Origin: an uncultured Gemmiger sp.
GTDB lineage: Bacteria > Bacillota > Clostridia > Oscillospirales > Ruminococcaceae
Assembly: GCA_959018215.1 (NCBI GenBank)
Contig: CAUEKL010000059.1
Location: 1-11,422 of the forward strand
Reading direction: 5' to 3'
Length of the DNA: 11,422 bases
Below are positions 5,974-11,422 of the stretch, one piece after another (within the stretch, counting starts at the first letter, position 1; each line of letters starts with the position of its first letter). Both the position numbers and the translations under genes were made by a program. The notes under the pieces were generated by a model, which was given only the letters and a program-made list of their open reading frames with translations, was not told where the DNA came from and made no database searches.

Positions 5974-7242
5974 TCAATGACGGCGGCGGGCACCGGGCTT
6001 GACCTGGTGGGACATGAGGGCCAGGAACATCACCATGCCGAAGAGGGCGGCCGCTGCAATGACCAGCAGCACCAGCTGGAACACCTGGGCATTGAAGCCG
6101 GATTTGAGGGTGGCGGTGGCTTCGTCCAGAGCGTCGGACACGGCGCCGGAGGAGGACCCCGCCGCACCGGCGGCACTGGTCAGGGCACCCAGGGCCGCGT
6201 TGGCGGCGTCGCTGTCGCCCAGGGCGTTGAGGGCGTCGGACAGGGACTGTCCGGACATGGCCTTGAGGCCGCTGCCGTCGGACTTCACCTGCTCCCCGTT
6301 GACGGCGGAGGAAAGGTAATCCGCAAAGACGTAGGCCGCACCCTGCAAAGCGGGTTCGGACTCACTGCTGATGGTCCAGCCGTCGGAGGTCCACATCCCC
6401 TTGAGGTAGAGCAGCAGCTGCATGCCGGCGTCGGAGGTCATGGTGGTGTACACCGTTTCCCGGAAATCATTGGTGTTGCCGGTGTTCACGCTGCCGAAGC
6501 TCAGGGCGGTGAACTGATAAGCCCGGTCGTAATCGGTGAGGTCCGCGTAATAGGTGCGCATGAGGTCGGCCAGGTTGGTGTCCTCGGTGAGCTGGGACCC
6601 GATATTCACCGAGTCCAGGTCGGCCCGCAGGTCCTCGGCCCCGAAGGTGCTGGTGCCGTCCTCCGAACCCAGGGAGCTCTGCATCAGGGAGATGTAGCCG
6701 TCCACATCCGAAGCCTGCCCGCTGAACTGCTGGGCCAGCTCCATGCAGTCGCCGCCCCAGCTGCCGGTGATGGGCACCCCACGGTACACCAGATTGATGG
6801 AGGCCAGCAGATGTCCGAAGTCGATGGCCTGACCGTTGGGCAGGCTGATGTTGCCCATGCCCATGAGGTCGGCCAGGTCCCCGTTCTGGTCCAGTACGTA
6901 GGTCTCAAAATCCGGGTCCTTGGACCCGGCCGTCAGCTGCCAGACGGTATCATTGTAGGCCCCCATGCGGGTGTAGGCCAGCATCAGCTCGATGGGGTCG
7001 GTGTCGCCGCCCTGCTTGTCCGCGTAGCTTTCGGCCAGGGACTGCAGCTCGCTGAGCTGGTCCAGGGTGGTGTCGAAGTCGTCCGCTGCCAGGGCCGGGG
7101 CGGGAAATCCGACGGCCAGCAGGCAGGCTGCCGCACAGCCCGCCAGGGCCCGGCGCAGACCTTTGCTTGAGAGTATCGTGGGAAAGCACCTCCAAGGCTC
7201 AAACCAAGCGCGGCGGAAGAAATCTCCCGCCGTGCCCGGCAT
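5974..7242 (-). CDS. Unrecognised secreted protein with signal peptide and C-terminal membrane anchor
   Basis: 422 residues from the ATG at 7242; the true start is uncertain. I do not recognise the family. Residues 27-52 form a signal peptide (KGLRRAL, then a hydrophobic core, then APALA before ADD). Residues 388-411 are a single membrane helix followed by the basic tail KPGARRRH, so the mature part should face outward. Between them lies an acidic region (about 53-335) and a Ser/Ala/Gly-rich linker (about 336-372). Notable pieces are IDFGHLLASIN (H144) and SWGGDCMELAQQF (W162, D165, C166), which look like conserved active-site or fold motifs but prove nothing alone. A strong promoter puts the RNA start near 7258, leaving almost no leader for the 7242 ATG. 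A good GGAGGTG at 7187-7193 is followed by in-frame ATA at 7174-7176, which would give a protein beginning exactly at the signal peptide. Confidence 0.75.
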   Translation of the reverse strand: MPGTAGDFFRRAWFEPWRCFPTILSSKGLRRALAGCAAACLLAVGFPAPALAADDFDTTLDQLSELQSLAESYADKQGGDTDPIELMLAYTRMGAYNDTVWQLTAGSKDPDFETYVLDQNGDLADLMGMGNISLPNGQAIDFGHLLASINLVYRGVPITGSWGGDCMELAQQFSGQASDVDGYISLMQSSLGSEDGTSTFGAEDLRADLDSVNIGSQLTEDTNLADLMRTYYADLTDYDRAYQFTALSFGSVNTGNTNDFRETVYTTMTSDAGMQLLLYLKGMWTSDGWTISSESEPALQGAAYVFADYLSSAVNGEQVKSDGSGLKAMSGQSLSDALNALGDSDAANAALGALTSAAGAAGSSSGAVSDALDEATATLKSGFNAQVFQLVLLVIAAAALFGMVMFLALMSHQVKPGARRRH

Positions 7243-7264
7243 TTGTAATCAAATTGTATCCTTT

Positions 7265-7293
7265 AGTATACCATAACCGACGCGGCCTGTCAC
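7265..7293 (-). promoter_or_regulatory. Promoter of the secreted-protein gene
   Basis: Minus strand GTGACA (7288-7293), a 17-base spacer and TATACT (7265-7270), five of six matches each. Transcription should start near 7258. It is divergent from the promoter of the DUF362 gene, with about 26 bp between the two -35 elements. Confidence 0.65.
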
Positions 7294-7319
7294 GCGTTAA
7301 AATGTGAAATTCCAGAAAT

Positions 7320-7348
7320 TTGCAAAATGGAAACATCGGTCTTATAAT
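7320..7348 (+). promoter_or_regulatory. Promoter of the DUF362-nitroreductase operon
   Basis: TTGCAA (7320-7325), a 17-base spacer and a perfect TATAAT (7343-7348). This gives a leader of about 50 bases before the ATG at 7407. No operator repeat was noticed. Confidence 0.7.
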
Positions 7349-7406
7349 ACCATCATGGGACTTTTGTCCTCTGATTCGGAAACTATCTGGGAAAGGCTGT
7401 GTTATC

Positions 7407-8528
7407 ATGGAAAAAGCAACCGTGTATTATACCGACTTCCGGGTGCATGCGGGCACCAATCTGCAGGAGAAGCTGGAAAAACTCATCAAGGCCGCCGGCA
7501 TCGGCCAGATCGACATGGACGGCAAGTTCGTGGCCATCAAGATCCACTTCGGGGAGCCGGGCAACCTGGCCTTCCTGCGCCCCAACTGGGCCAAGACGGT
7601 GGCCGACGTGGTGAAATCCCAGGGCGGTCTGCCTTTCCTCACCGACTGCAACACCCTGTACCCGGGCCGCCGCAAGAACGCCCTGGAACACCTGGGCGCT
7701 GCCCAGGAAAACGGCTTCTGGCCCATGACCACCGGCTGCCAGGTCATCATCGCCGACGGCCTGCGGGGCACCGATGACATCGAGGTGCCGGTGCCCAACG
7801 CCGAGTACTGCCCCACCGCCAAGATCGGCCGGGCCATCATGGACGCAGACATCGTCATCTCCCTGAACCACTTCAAGGGCCACGAGTCCACCGGCTTCGG
7901 CGGCGCGCTGAAGAACCTGGGCATGGGCTGCGGCTCCCGCGCCGGCAAGATGGAACAGCACAAGTCCGGCAAGCCGGTGGTGCAGCCGGGGCTGTGCCGC
8001 AACTGCAAGCAGTGCGCCAAGGAGTGCGGCTCCGACGCCATCCACTACGACACCGGCAAGGCGGTCATCGACCAGGACCTGTGCAAGGGCTGCGGCCGGT
8101 GCATCGGCCGGTGCAACTTTGACGCCATCTACGCCCCCGACGACAACGCCAACGCCCTGCTGGACTGCAAGATGGCGGAATACGCCCTGGCCGTCTGCCA
8201 TGGCCGTCCTAACTTCCACATCAGCCTGGTGATGGACGTGTCCCCCTTCTGCGACTGCCACGGGGAGAACGACGCCCCCATCGTGCCGGATATCGGCATG
8301 TATGCCAGCTTTGACCCGGTGGCCCTGGACCGCGCCTGCGCCGACGCCGTGCTGGCTGCCCAGCCCCTGCCCAACAGCCTGCTGGCCGACCACCGGGCGG
8401 ACAAGAACTTCACCTGCTGCGGCGACAATTTCATCGACGTGACCCCCGTGTCCACCTGGCGGGAATGCCTGGACCATGCGGAGAAGATCGGCCTGGGCAC
8501 CCAGGAGTATGTGCTGAAGAAGGTGTGA
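7407..8528 (+). CDS. DUF362 domain protein with two [4Fe-4S] ferredoxin motifs
   Basis: 373 residues. The DUF362 domain occupies about residues 1-185 and resumes after the insert (about 250-360), with the typical KIHFGEPGN (45-53) and SLNHFKGHESTGFGGALKNLG (152-172) stretches. The inserted ferredoxin part holds two complete CxxCxxCxxxC motifs: C197/C200/C203/C207 and C226/C229/C232/C236, each followed by the small residues expected in 2[4Fe-4S] ferredoxins. Further cysteines (C282, C284, C337, C338) are of unknown role. The biochemical function of this family is not established; it is usually annotated as an Fe-S centre protein and is taken to be cytoplasmic. The ATG at 7407 has AAAGG ten bases before it; the frame is open upstream to 7320, but that part covers the promoter. 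It ends two bases before the nitroreductase start. Confidence 0.9.
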   Translation: MEKATVYYTDFRVHAGTNLQEKLEKLIKAAGIGQIDMDGKFVAIKIHFGEPGNLAFLRPNWAKTVADVVKSQGGLPFLTDCNTLYPGRRKNALEHLGAAQENGFWPMTTGCQVIIADGLRGTDDIEVPVPNAEYCPTAKIGRAIMDADIVISLNHFKGHESTGFGGALKNLGMGCGSRAGKMEQHKSGKPVVQPGLCRNCKQCAKECGSDAIHYDTGKAVIDQDLCKGCGRCIGRCNFDAIYAPDDNANALLDCKMAEYALAVCHGRPNFHISLVMDVSPFCDCHGENDAPIVPDIGMYASFDPVALDRACADAVLAAQPLPNSLLADHRADKNFTCCGDNFIDVTPVSTWRECLDHAEKIGLGTQEYVLKKV

Positions 8529-8530
8529 GC

Positions 8531-9277
8531 ATGACCGACAACCAGACCCTGCGGGAGCTGTATGCCCGCAAGTCGGTGCGGGCCTTCACCGACGAGCCGG
8601 TGACCCCGGAAGAGCAGGACGCCATTCTGGAGGCTGCCTTCCAGGCGCCCACCGCCGGCAACCAGCAGCTGTACACCATCCTGAACATCACCGACCCGGA
8701 CCTGCGCCGGACCCTGGCCGACCTGTGCGACCACCAGCCCATGATCGCCAAGGCACCCTTCTGCCTGGTGTTTCTGGCGGACTGCCGCCGCTGGCCCCGG
8801 GCCTACCGGGCGGCGGGGCAGGAAATCCGGGACCCCGGCCCCGGGGACCTGCTGCTGGCCGTGGCGGACAGCTGCATCGCGGCTCAGAATGCCGTGACCG
8901 CCGCCGAGAGCCTGGGCATCGGCAGCTGTTACATCGGGGATGTGCTGGAAAACTGCGAGGCCATGCGCGAAGCCCTGCACCTGCCGCCCCATGTGGTGCC
9001 CGCGGCCATGCTGATCTTCGGCCGGCCCACCCAGCAGCAGAAGGACCGGGCCAAGCCTGCCCGCTTCCCCCGGGAAGCGGTGGTGTGCGAGAACCTCTAC
9101 CGGGACCGCACCGAGGAAGAGCTGCGGGCCGACTTTGCGGCCCGGGCCGGGGGCGAGTACGACTTTGACGCCAAGATCCCGCCCTTCTGCGCCTTCAAGT
9201 ACAACAGCGATTTCAGCAAGGAGATGAGCCGCAGCGCGGCCGTCTACCTGAAGGATTTCACCTTTGGCGCAGAATGA
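8531..9277 (+). CDS. Nitroreductase-family FMN oxidoreductase
   Basis: Flavoprotein expected to transfer electrons from NAD(P)H to nitro compounds, quinones or other small acceptors in the cytoplasm. 248 residues, usual for the NfsA/FRP-like branch. FMN-binding features are RKSVRAF (13-19), APTAGNQQ (39-46) and LGIGSCYIGD (128-137). The C-terminal stretch with FKYNSDFSKEMSRS is typical of clostridial members. The ATG at 8531 is two bases after the DUF362 stop, and its AAGGTG site lies inside the end of that gene, so translation is probably coupled. The frame is open further upstream inside the previous gene, but that start has no merit. A terminator follows. The physiological substrate cannot be read from sequence. 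Confidence 0.9.
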   Translation: MTDNQTLRELYARKSVRAFTDEPVTPEEQDAILEAAFQAPTAGNQQLYTILNITDPDLRRTLADLCDHQPMIAKAPFCLVFLADCRRWPRAYRAAGQEIRDPGPGDLLLAVADSCIAAQNAVTAAESLGIGSCYIGDVLENCEAMREALHLPPHVVPAAMLIFGRPTQQQKDRAKPARFPREAVVCENLYRDRTEEELRADFAARAGGEYDFDAKIPPFCAFKYNSDFSKEMSRSAAVYLKDFTFGAE

Positions 9278-9282
9278 ACCCA

Positions 9283-9320
9283 AAAACCAAGGAGCCGTCC
9301 CGGCCGGGGCGGCTCCTTTT
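9283..9320. terminator. Bidirectional terminator between nitroreductase and lysR-type gene
   Basis: A 13-bp stem (9289-9301 with 9306-9318, one T-G pair) with a GGCC loop. On the plus strand the stem runs into TTTT; on the minus strand it is followed by GGTTTTTG. It ends both convergent units. Confidence 0.8.
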
Positions 9321-9335
9321 GCAATGTGTAAAACC

Positions 9336-10226
9336 TCACGGCCGGGCCAGGGCTTTGGCCAGCTCCACGAACCGGGCCACGTCCGGGATGGGGTCCAGCT
9401 GGTAGAGCAGGCCGTAGGGGATGGTGAAGTCCCAGTCCACCGGCAAAGTCACCAGGGACGGGTGGACCTCCGCCCAGCAGTCCAGGGTCATGAGGGGCTG
9501 GCGGGTCTGGGCACAGCGGTTGAACACCTCCAGGTCGTAGAACTGGGAGGTGTCCTCAATGCGGATGGCCGGGTGACGCTCGATCTCGTCCCGCACCCGG
9601 TCCACCGAGGGGGAATCCCCCCGTTTGACCATCATGAGGGTCTGGCCGTACAGGTCCCGGATGGTCAGCTTTCCCCGGGCGGCCAGGGGATGGTCCCGGG
9701 GCACCGCCACACAGTGGTGATACCGTCCCAGAGGCAGAAACCGGCACCGGTCCAGCCACTGGCGGGAATCGCAGGCCCCGATGAGAAAGTCGAACTTGAC
9801 CCCCAGGGCCCCGATCTCGTTGAGGATGCCCTGGTGGTCGTCCTCAAAGGGAACGATGTGCAGCCGGTAGCCGGGAAACTGCCCGGACAGCCTGTCCCAC
9901 AGATCCATGAAGGGCTTGCAGGGATTGAGGATGGAGGTGCCCACACAGAAGGTGGTGGCCGCAAAATCCGCCGCCGCCCGGGCCTCCTGCACCGCTTTGG
10001 CCGACTGCTCGAACATCTGCCGGGCATACCGGTAGATGACCTGCCCTTCCGGGGTCAGGGTCACCCCCCGGCGCCCCCGGGCAAACAGGGTCAGGTCCAG
10101 GTGCTTTTCCAGGGCGTTGACCTGCTTCATCACGGCGGTGGGGGAGATGAACAGGCTTTCCGCCGCTTTGTTGAAGCTGCCCAGGTCCGCCACCCGGACA
10201 AAGACGGTGAGCTGGGGATTGAACAT
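9336..10226 (-). CDS. LysR-family transcriptional regulator
   Basis: DNA-binding regulator, 296 residues, standard length. An N-terminal winged helix-turn-helix (about 2-60) contains FVRVADLGSFNKAAESLFIS and the recognition segment SPTAVMKQVNALEKHL, followed by the wing LFARGRRGVTLTPEG. A linker helix (about 62-88) leads to a periplasmic-binding-protein-like effector domain (about 90-294). The ATG at 10226 has AGGAGAG at a normal distance; the longer open frame upstream crosses the promoter region. It is divergent from the cupin gene, the usual layout for a LysR regulator and its target, and usually such regulators also repress themselves. The effector is unknown. Confidence 0.93.
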   Translation of the reverse strand: MFNPQLTVFVRVADLGSFNKAAESLFISPTAVMKQVNALEKHLDLTLFARGRRGVTLTPEGQVIYRYARQMFEQSAKAVQEARAAADFAATTFCVGTSILNPCKPFMDLWDRLSGQFPGYRLHIVPFEDDHQGILNEIGALGVKFDFLIGACDSRQWLDRCRFLPLGRYHHCVAVPRDHPLAARGKLTIRDLYGQTLMMVKRGDSPSVDRVRDEIERHPAIRIEDTSQFYDLEVFNRCAQTRQPLMTLDCWAEVHPSLVTLPVDWDFTIPYGLLYQLDPIPDVARFVELAKALARP

Positions 10227-10251
10227 GGGACACTCTCCTGTCAGTAGAAAC

Positions 10252-10276
10252 TTTTGGTTGATACTATGGTACAAAA
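10252..10276. promoter_or_regulatory. Possible LysR operator (TTTTG-N15-CAAAA)
   Basis: An interrupted dyad: TTTTG at 10252-10256 and CAAAA at 10272-10276, with ATA/TAT symmetry at the centre (10261-10267). It covers the -10 and start point of the LysR gene. LysR-type proteins bind interrupted dyads (T-N11-A type) in such intergenic regions. The outer arms are only five bases, so this is tentative. Confidence 0.3.
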
Positions 10277-10294
10277 CCGGCACTTCCCTGTCAA
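10266..10294 (-). promoter_or_regulatory. Promoter of the LysR-type gene
   Basis: Minus strand: perfect TTGACA (10289-10294), a 17-base spacer and TACCAT (10266-10271). Transcription would start near 10259, about 33 bases before the ATG. Confidence 0.65.
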
Positions 10295-10312
10295 GGGGGC
10301 TGGGGGTACAAT
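10284..10312 (+). promoter_or_regulatory. Possible cupin promoter with weak -35
   Basis: TACAAT (10307-10312) with TTCCCT (10284-10289) at 17 bases. The -10 is good and the -35 poor (three of six), as expected for a promoter that needs an activator. Its -35 shares one base with that of the opposing LysR gene. Confidence 0.45.
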
Positions 10313-10347
10313 AAAGAAAAAGGACAGAACAACAGGAGGTCTGAGTT

Positions 10348-10767
10348 ATGGATTGGAACGAACTGAAAGCGGCCAGCATCTTCCCCGTGGGGCAGCCCAA
10401 CGACGCCTACGCCCGGTTTTTCGACGGCCAGAGCTGGCTGCAGAGTCTGTCCGCCGCCCAGGTGGGCATTGCCAACGTGAGCTTTGAACCGGGATGCCGC
10501 AACCACTGGCACATCCACCACGCCAAACAGGGCGGCGGCCAGATCCTGCTGGTCACGGCAGGACGGGGCTATTACCAGGAGTGGGGCAAGCCCGCCCGGA
10601 AACTGCACCCCGGGGATGTGGTGAACATCCCGCCGGAGGTCAAGCACTGGCACGGCGCCGCCAAGGACAGCGCCTTCCAGCATCTGGCCATCGAGGTGCC
10701 CGGGGAGGAGACCTCCAACGAGTGGTGCGAGCCGGTGGACGCGGCGGAGTATCAATTGTTACCCTGA
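10348..10767 (+). CDS. Small cupin-domain protein
   Basis: 139 residues, a single cupin barrel. Probable metal ligands are H53, H55 (NHWHIHH), Q65 in GGGQILLVT in the place of the usual glutamate, and H100 in PPEVKHWHGA. The GGGQ and KHWHGA pattern is that of small cupins found near or fused to carboxymuconolactone decarboxylase-like proteins; no such partner is present in this window. Substrate and reaction are unknown. The ATG is preceded by AGGAGG eight bases away. It is divergent from the LysR-type regulator and is its most likely target. Confidence 0.9.
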   Translation: MDWNELKAASIFPVGQPNDAYARFFDGQSWLQSLSAAQVGIANVSFEPGCRNHWHIHHAKQGGGQILLVTAGRGYYQEWGKPARKLHPGDVVNIPPEVKHWHGAAKDSAFQHLAIEVPGEETSNEWCEPVDAAEYQLLP

Positions 10768-10774
10768 ATTGCTA

Positions 10775-10804
10775 TTGCAAGGGCTGGTCACAATGTGATA
10801 TCAT
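10775..10804 (+). promoter_or_regulatory. Promoter of the ECF S-component gene
   Basis: TTGCAA (10775-10780), an 18-base spacer and TATCAT (10799-10804), with TG one base before the -10 (extended -10). This leaves a leader of about 53 bases. The leader holds a short CCGC-ATT-GCGG hairpin but nothing I can identify as a riboswitch. Confidence 0.5.
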
Positions 10805-10863
10805 ATTTTTCAGATAGGCCGCATTGCGGACCGACAACCTGTTGCAAAGGAGAATCCCATTTT

Positions 10864-11422
10864 ATGGAAAACAAGAACCAAAATTCCCGGGTACAGAACC
10901 TGGCCCTGGCCGCCATGTTCATGGCCATCGGTCTGGTGCTGCCCTTCCTGACCGGCCAGATCCCCCAGATCGGCAGCATGCTGCTGCCCATGCACCTGCC
11001 GGTGCTGCTCTGCGGGCTGATCTGCGGCTGGCAGTACGGCGGTCTGGTGGGCTTTGTGCTGCCCCTGCTGCGCTATCTGCTCTTCGGCATGCCGCCCATC
11101 TACCCCACCGGCGCCGCCATGGCCTTTGAGCTGGCCGCTTACGGCATCCTGGCCGGCTGGCTGTACGCCCATTCCCGCTGGAAGTGCGTCAAGGCCCTGT
11201 ACGTCTGCCTGATCGGCGCCATGCTGGGCGGCCGTCTGGTCTGGGGCCTGGCCGAAGTGCTGCTGCTGGGCCTGGGCGGTTCCGGGTTTACCTGGGCTGC
11301 CTTCCTGGCCGGGGCCTTCACCAACGCCATCCCCGGCATCATCCTGCAGCTGGTATTCATCCCCGCCTTCATGGTGGCGTTGGACCGCACCGGTCTGCGC
11401 CGGTTCAGCCACAGCCATAACC
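10864..11422 (+). CDS. ECF transporter S component, partial (C-terminus beyond window)
   Basis: Substrate-binding membrane subunit of an energy-coupling factor (vitamin) transporter. The first 186 residues are visible and the frame is still open at the window end, so the protein is nearly complete; S components have about 170-210 residues. Hydrophobic segments lie at about 12-30, 42-54, 57-75, 83-101, 109-130 and 140-172. The block SMLLPMHLPVLLCGLICGWQ and the following LLRYLLFGMPP with AMAFELAAYG are characteristic of this family (PF12822-like). It resembles the subgroup that includes pantothenate transporters, but the vitamin cannot be decided here. The ATG at 10864 follows AAAGGAG by 11 bases. 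It starts 96 bases after the cupin with its own promoter, so it is probably a separate unit. Confidence 0.88.
   Translation, partial: MENKNQNSRVQNLALAAMFMAIGLVLPFLTGQIPQIGSMLLPMHLPVLLCGLICGWQYGGLVGFVLPLLRYLLFGMPPIYPTGAAMAFELAAYGILAGWLYAHSRWKCVKALYVCLIGAMLGGRLVWGLAEVLLLGLGGSGFTWAAFLAGAFTNAIPGIILQLVFIPAFMVALDRTGLRRFSHSHN

Noticed and set aside
5067..6002. Plus-strand open frame overlapping uppP in another frame
   Set aside because: Arg/Gly/His/Pro-rich shadow that reads through the terminator; UppP catalytic motifs lie in the other frame.
5935..7170. Long plus-strand open frame opposite the secreted-protein gene
   Set aside because: It is a by-product of GC-rich codon use. The predicted protein is Gly/His/Val-rich low complexity, with no ribosome binding site, and the minus-strand gene has a signal peptide, anchor, promoter and terminator.
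7383..8477. Long minus-strand open frame opposite the DUF362 gene
   Set aside because: Low-complexity translation rich in Val, Gly, Ala and His. The plus strand has clear DUF362 and ferredoxin motifs.
8129..9283. Minus-strand open frame covering the nitroreductase
   Set aside because: Shadow of two well-supported plus-strand genes; it crosses their boundary and has no family motif.
10227..10400. N-terminal extension of the LysR regulator
   Set aside because: It would cover the divergent promoter region and part of the cupin gene; the winged helix begins right after the ATG at 10226.
10805..10863. Riboswitch in the ECF S-component leader
   Set aside because: The leader is only about 53 bases and shows no TPP, cobalamin, FMN or other conserved core; only a 4-bp hairpin is seen.

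Overview
The window looks like chromosomal DNA of a high-GC gut Firmicute, probably Oscillospiraceae/Ruminococcaceae (Faecalibacterium, Gemmiger or Subdoligranulum-like). This rests on strong purine-rich ribosome binding sites, TATAAT/TTGACA-type promoters, GC-rich third codon positions and the gene families present. The genus is an inference from style, not a match. Ten host genes are present, one cut by the window end, plus one complete insertion sequence.

Layout. Bases 4-1729 are an intact IS3-family (IS150-like) insertion sequence of visibly lower GC than the rest. It has TG...CA ends, imperfect inverted repeats of about 38 bp and a flanking AAG duplication. OrfA has three helix-turn-helix modules, and OrfB is a DDE integrase joined to it by a -1 frameshift at seven A residues. 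The IS lies 23 bp past the stop codon of an L,D-transpeptidase gene and points the same way. Next on the minus strand come a class I/II aminotransferase and, just upstream of it, a HAD phosphatase (probable operon). Divergent from these is uppP (undecaprenyl-diphosphatase, plus strand). uppP converges on an unrecognised secreted, membrane-anchored protein of about 400 residues across a shared bidirectional terminator. Divergent from that protein is a plus-strand pair: a DUF362 protein with two [4Fe-4S] clusters and a nitroreductase, two bases apart. This pair converges on a minus-strand LysR regulator across a second bidirectional terminator. The LysR gene is divergent from a small cupin. Last is an ECF-transporter S component that runs off the window.

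How the genes relate. Two genes concern the cell envelope: the L,D-transpeptidase (peptidoglycan cross-linking) and UppP (lipid carrier recycling). They are not in one operon. The DUF362/nitroreductase pair suggests a small redox unit. LysR and the cupin form a typical regulator/target pair. The rest is ordinary housekeeping.

I found no convincing new multi-gene system. The signals most worth a second look are in the IS left end and one host gene. A 14 + 6 bp hairpin would hide the transposase ribosome binding site in any transcript entering from outside. A promoter for the same gene can be formed when the two IS ends are joined in a circle. Separately, the unrecognised secreted protein has a good Shine-Dalgarno sequence followed by ATA where a start codon is expected.
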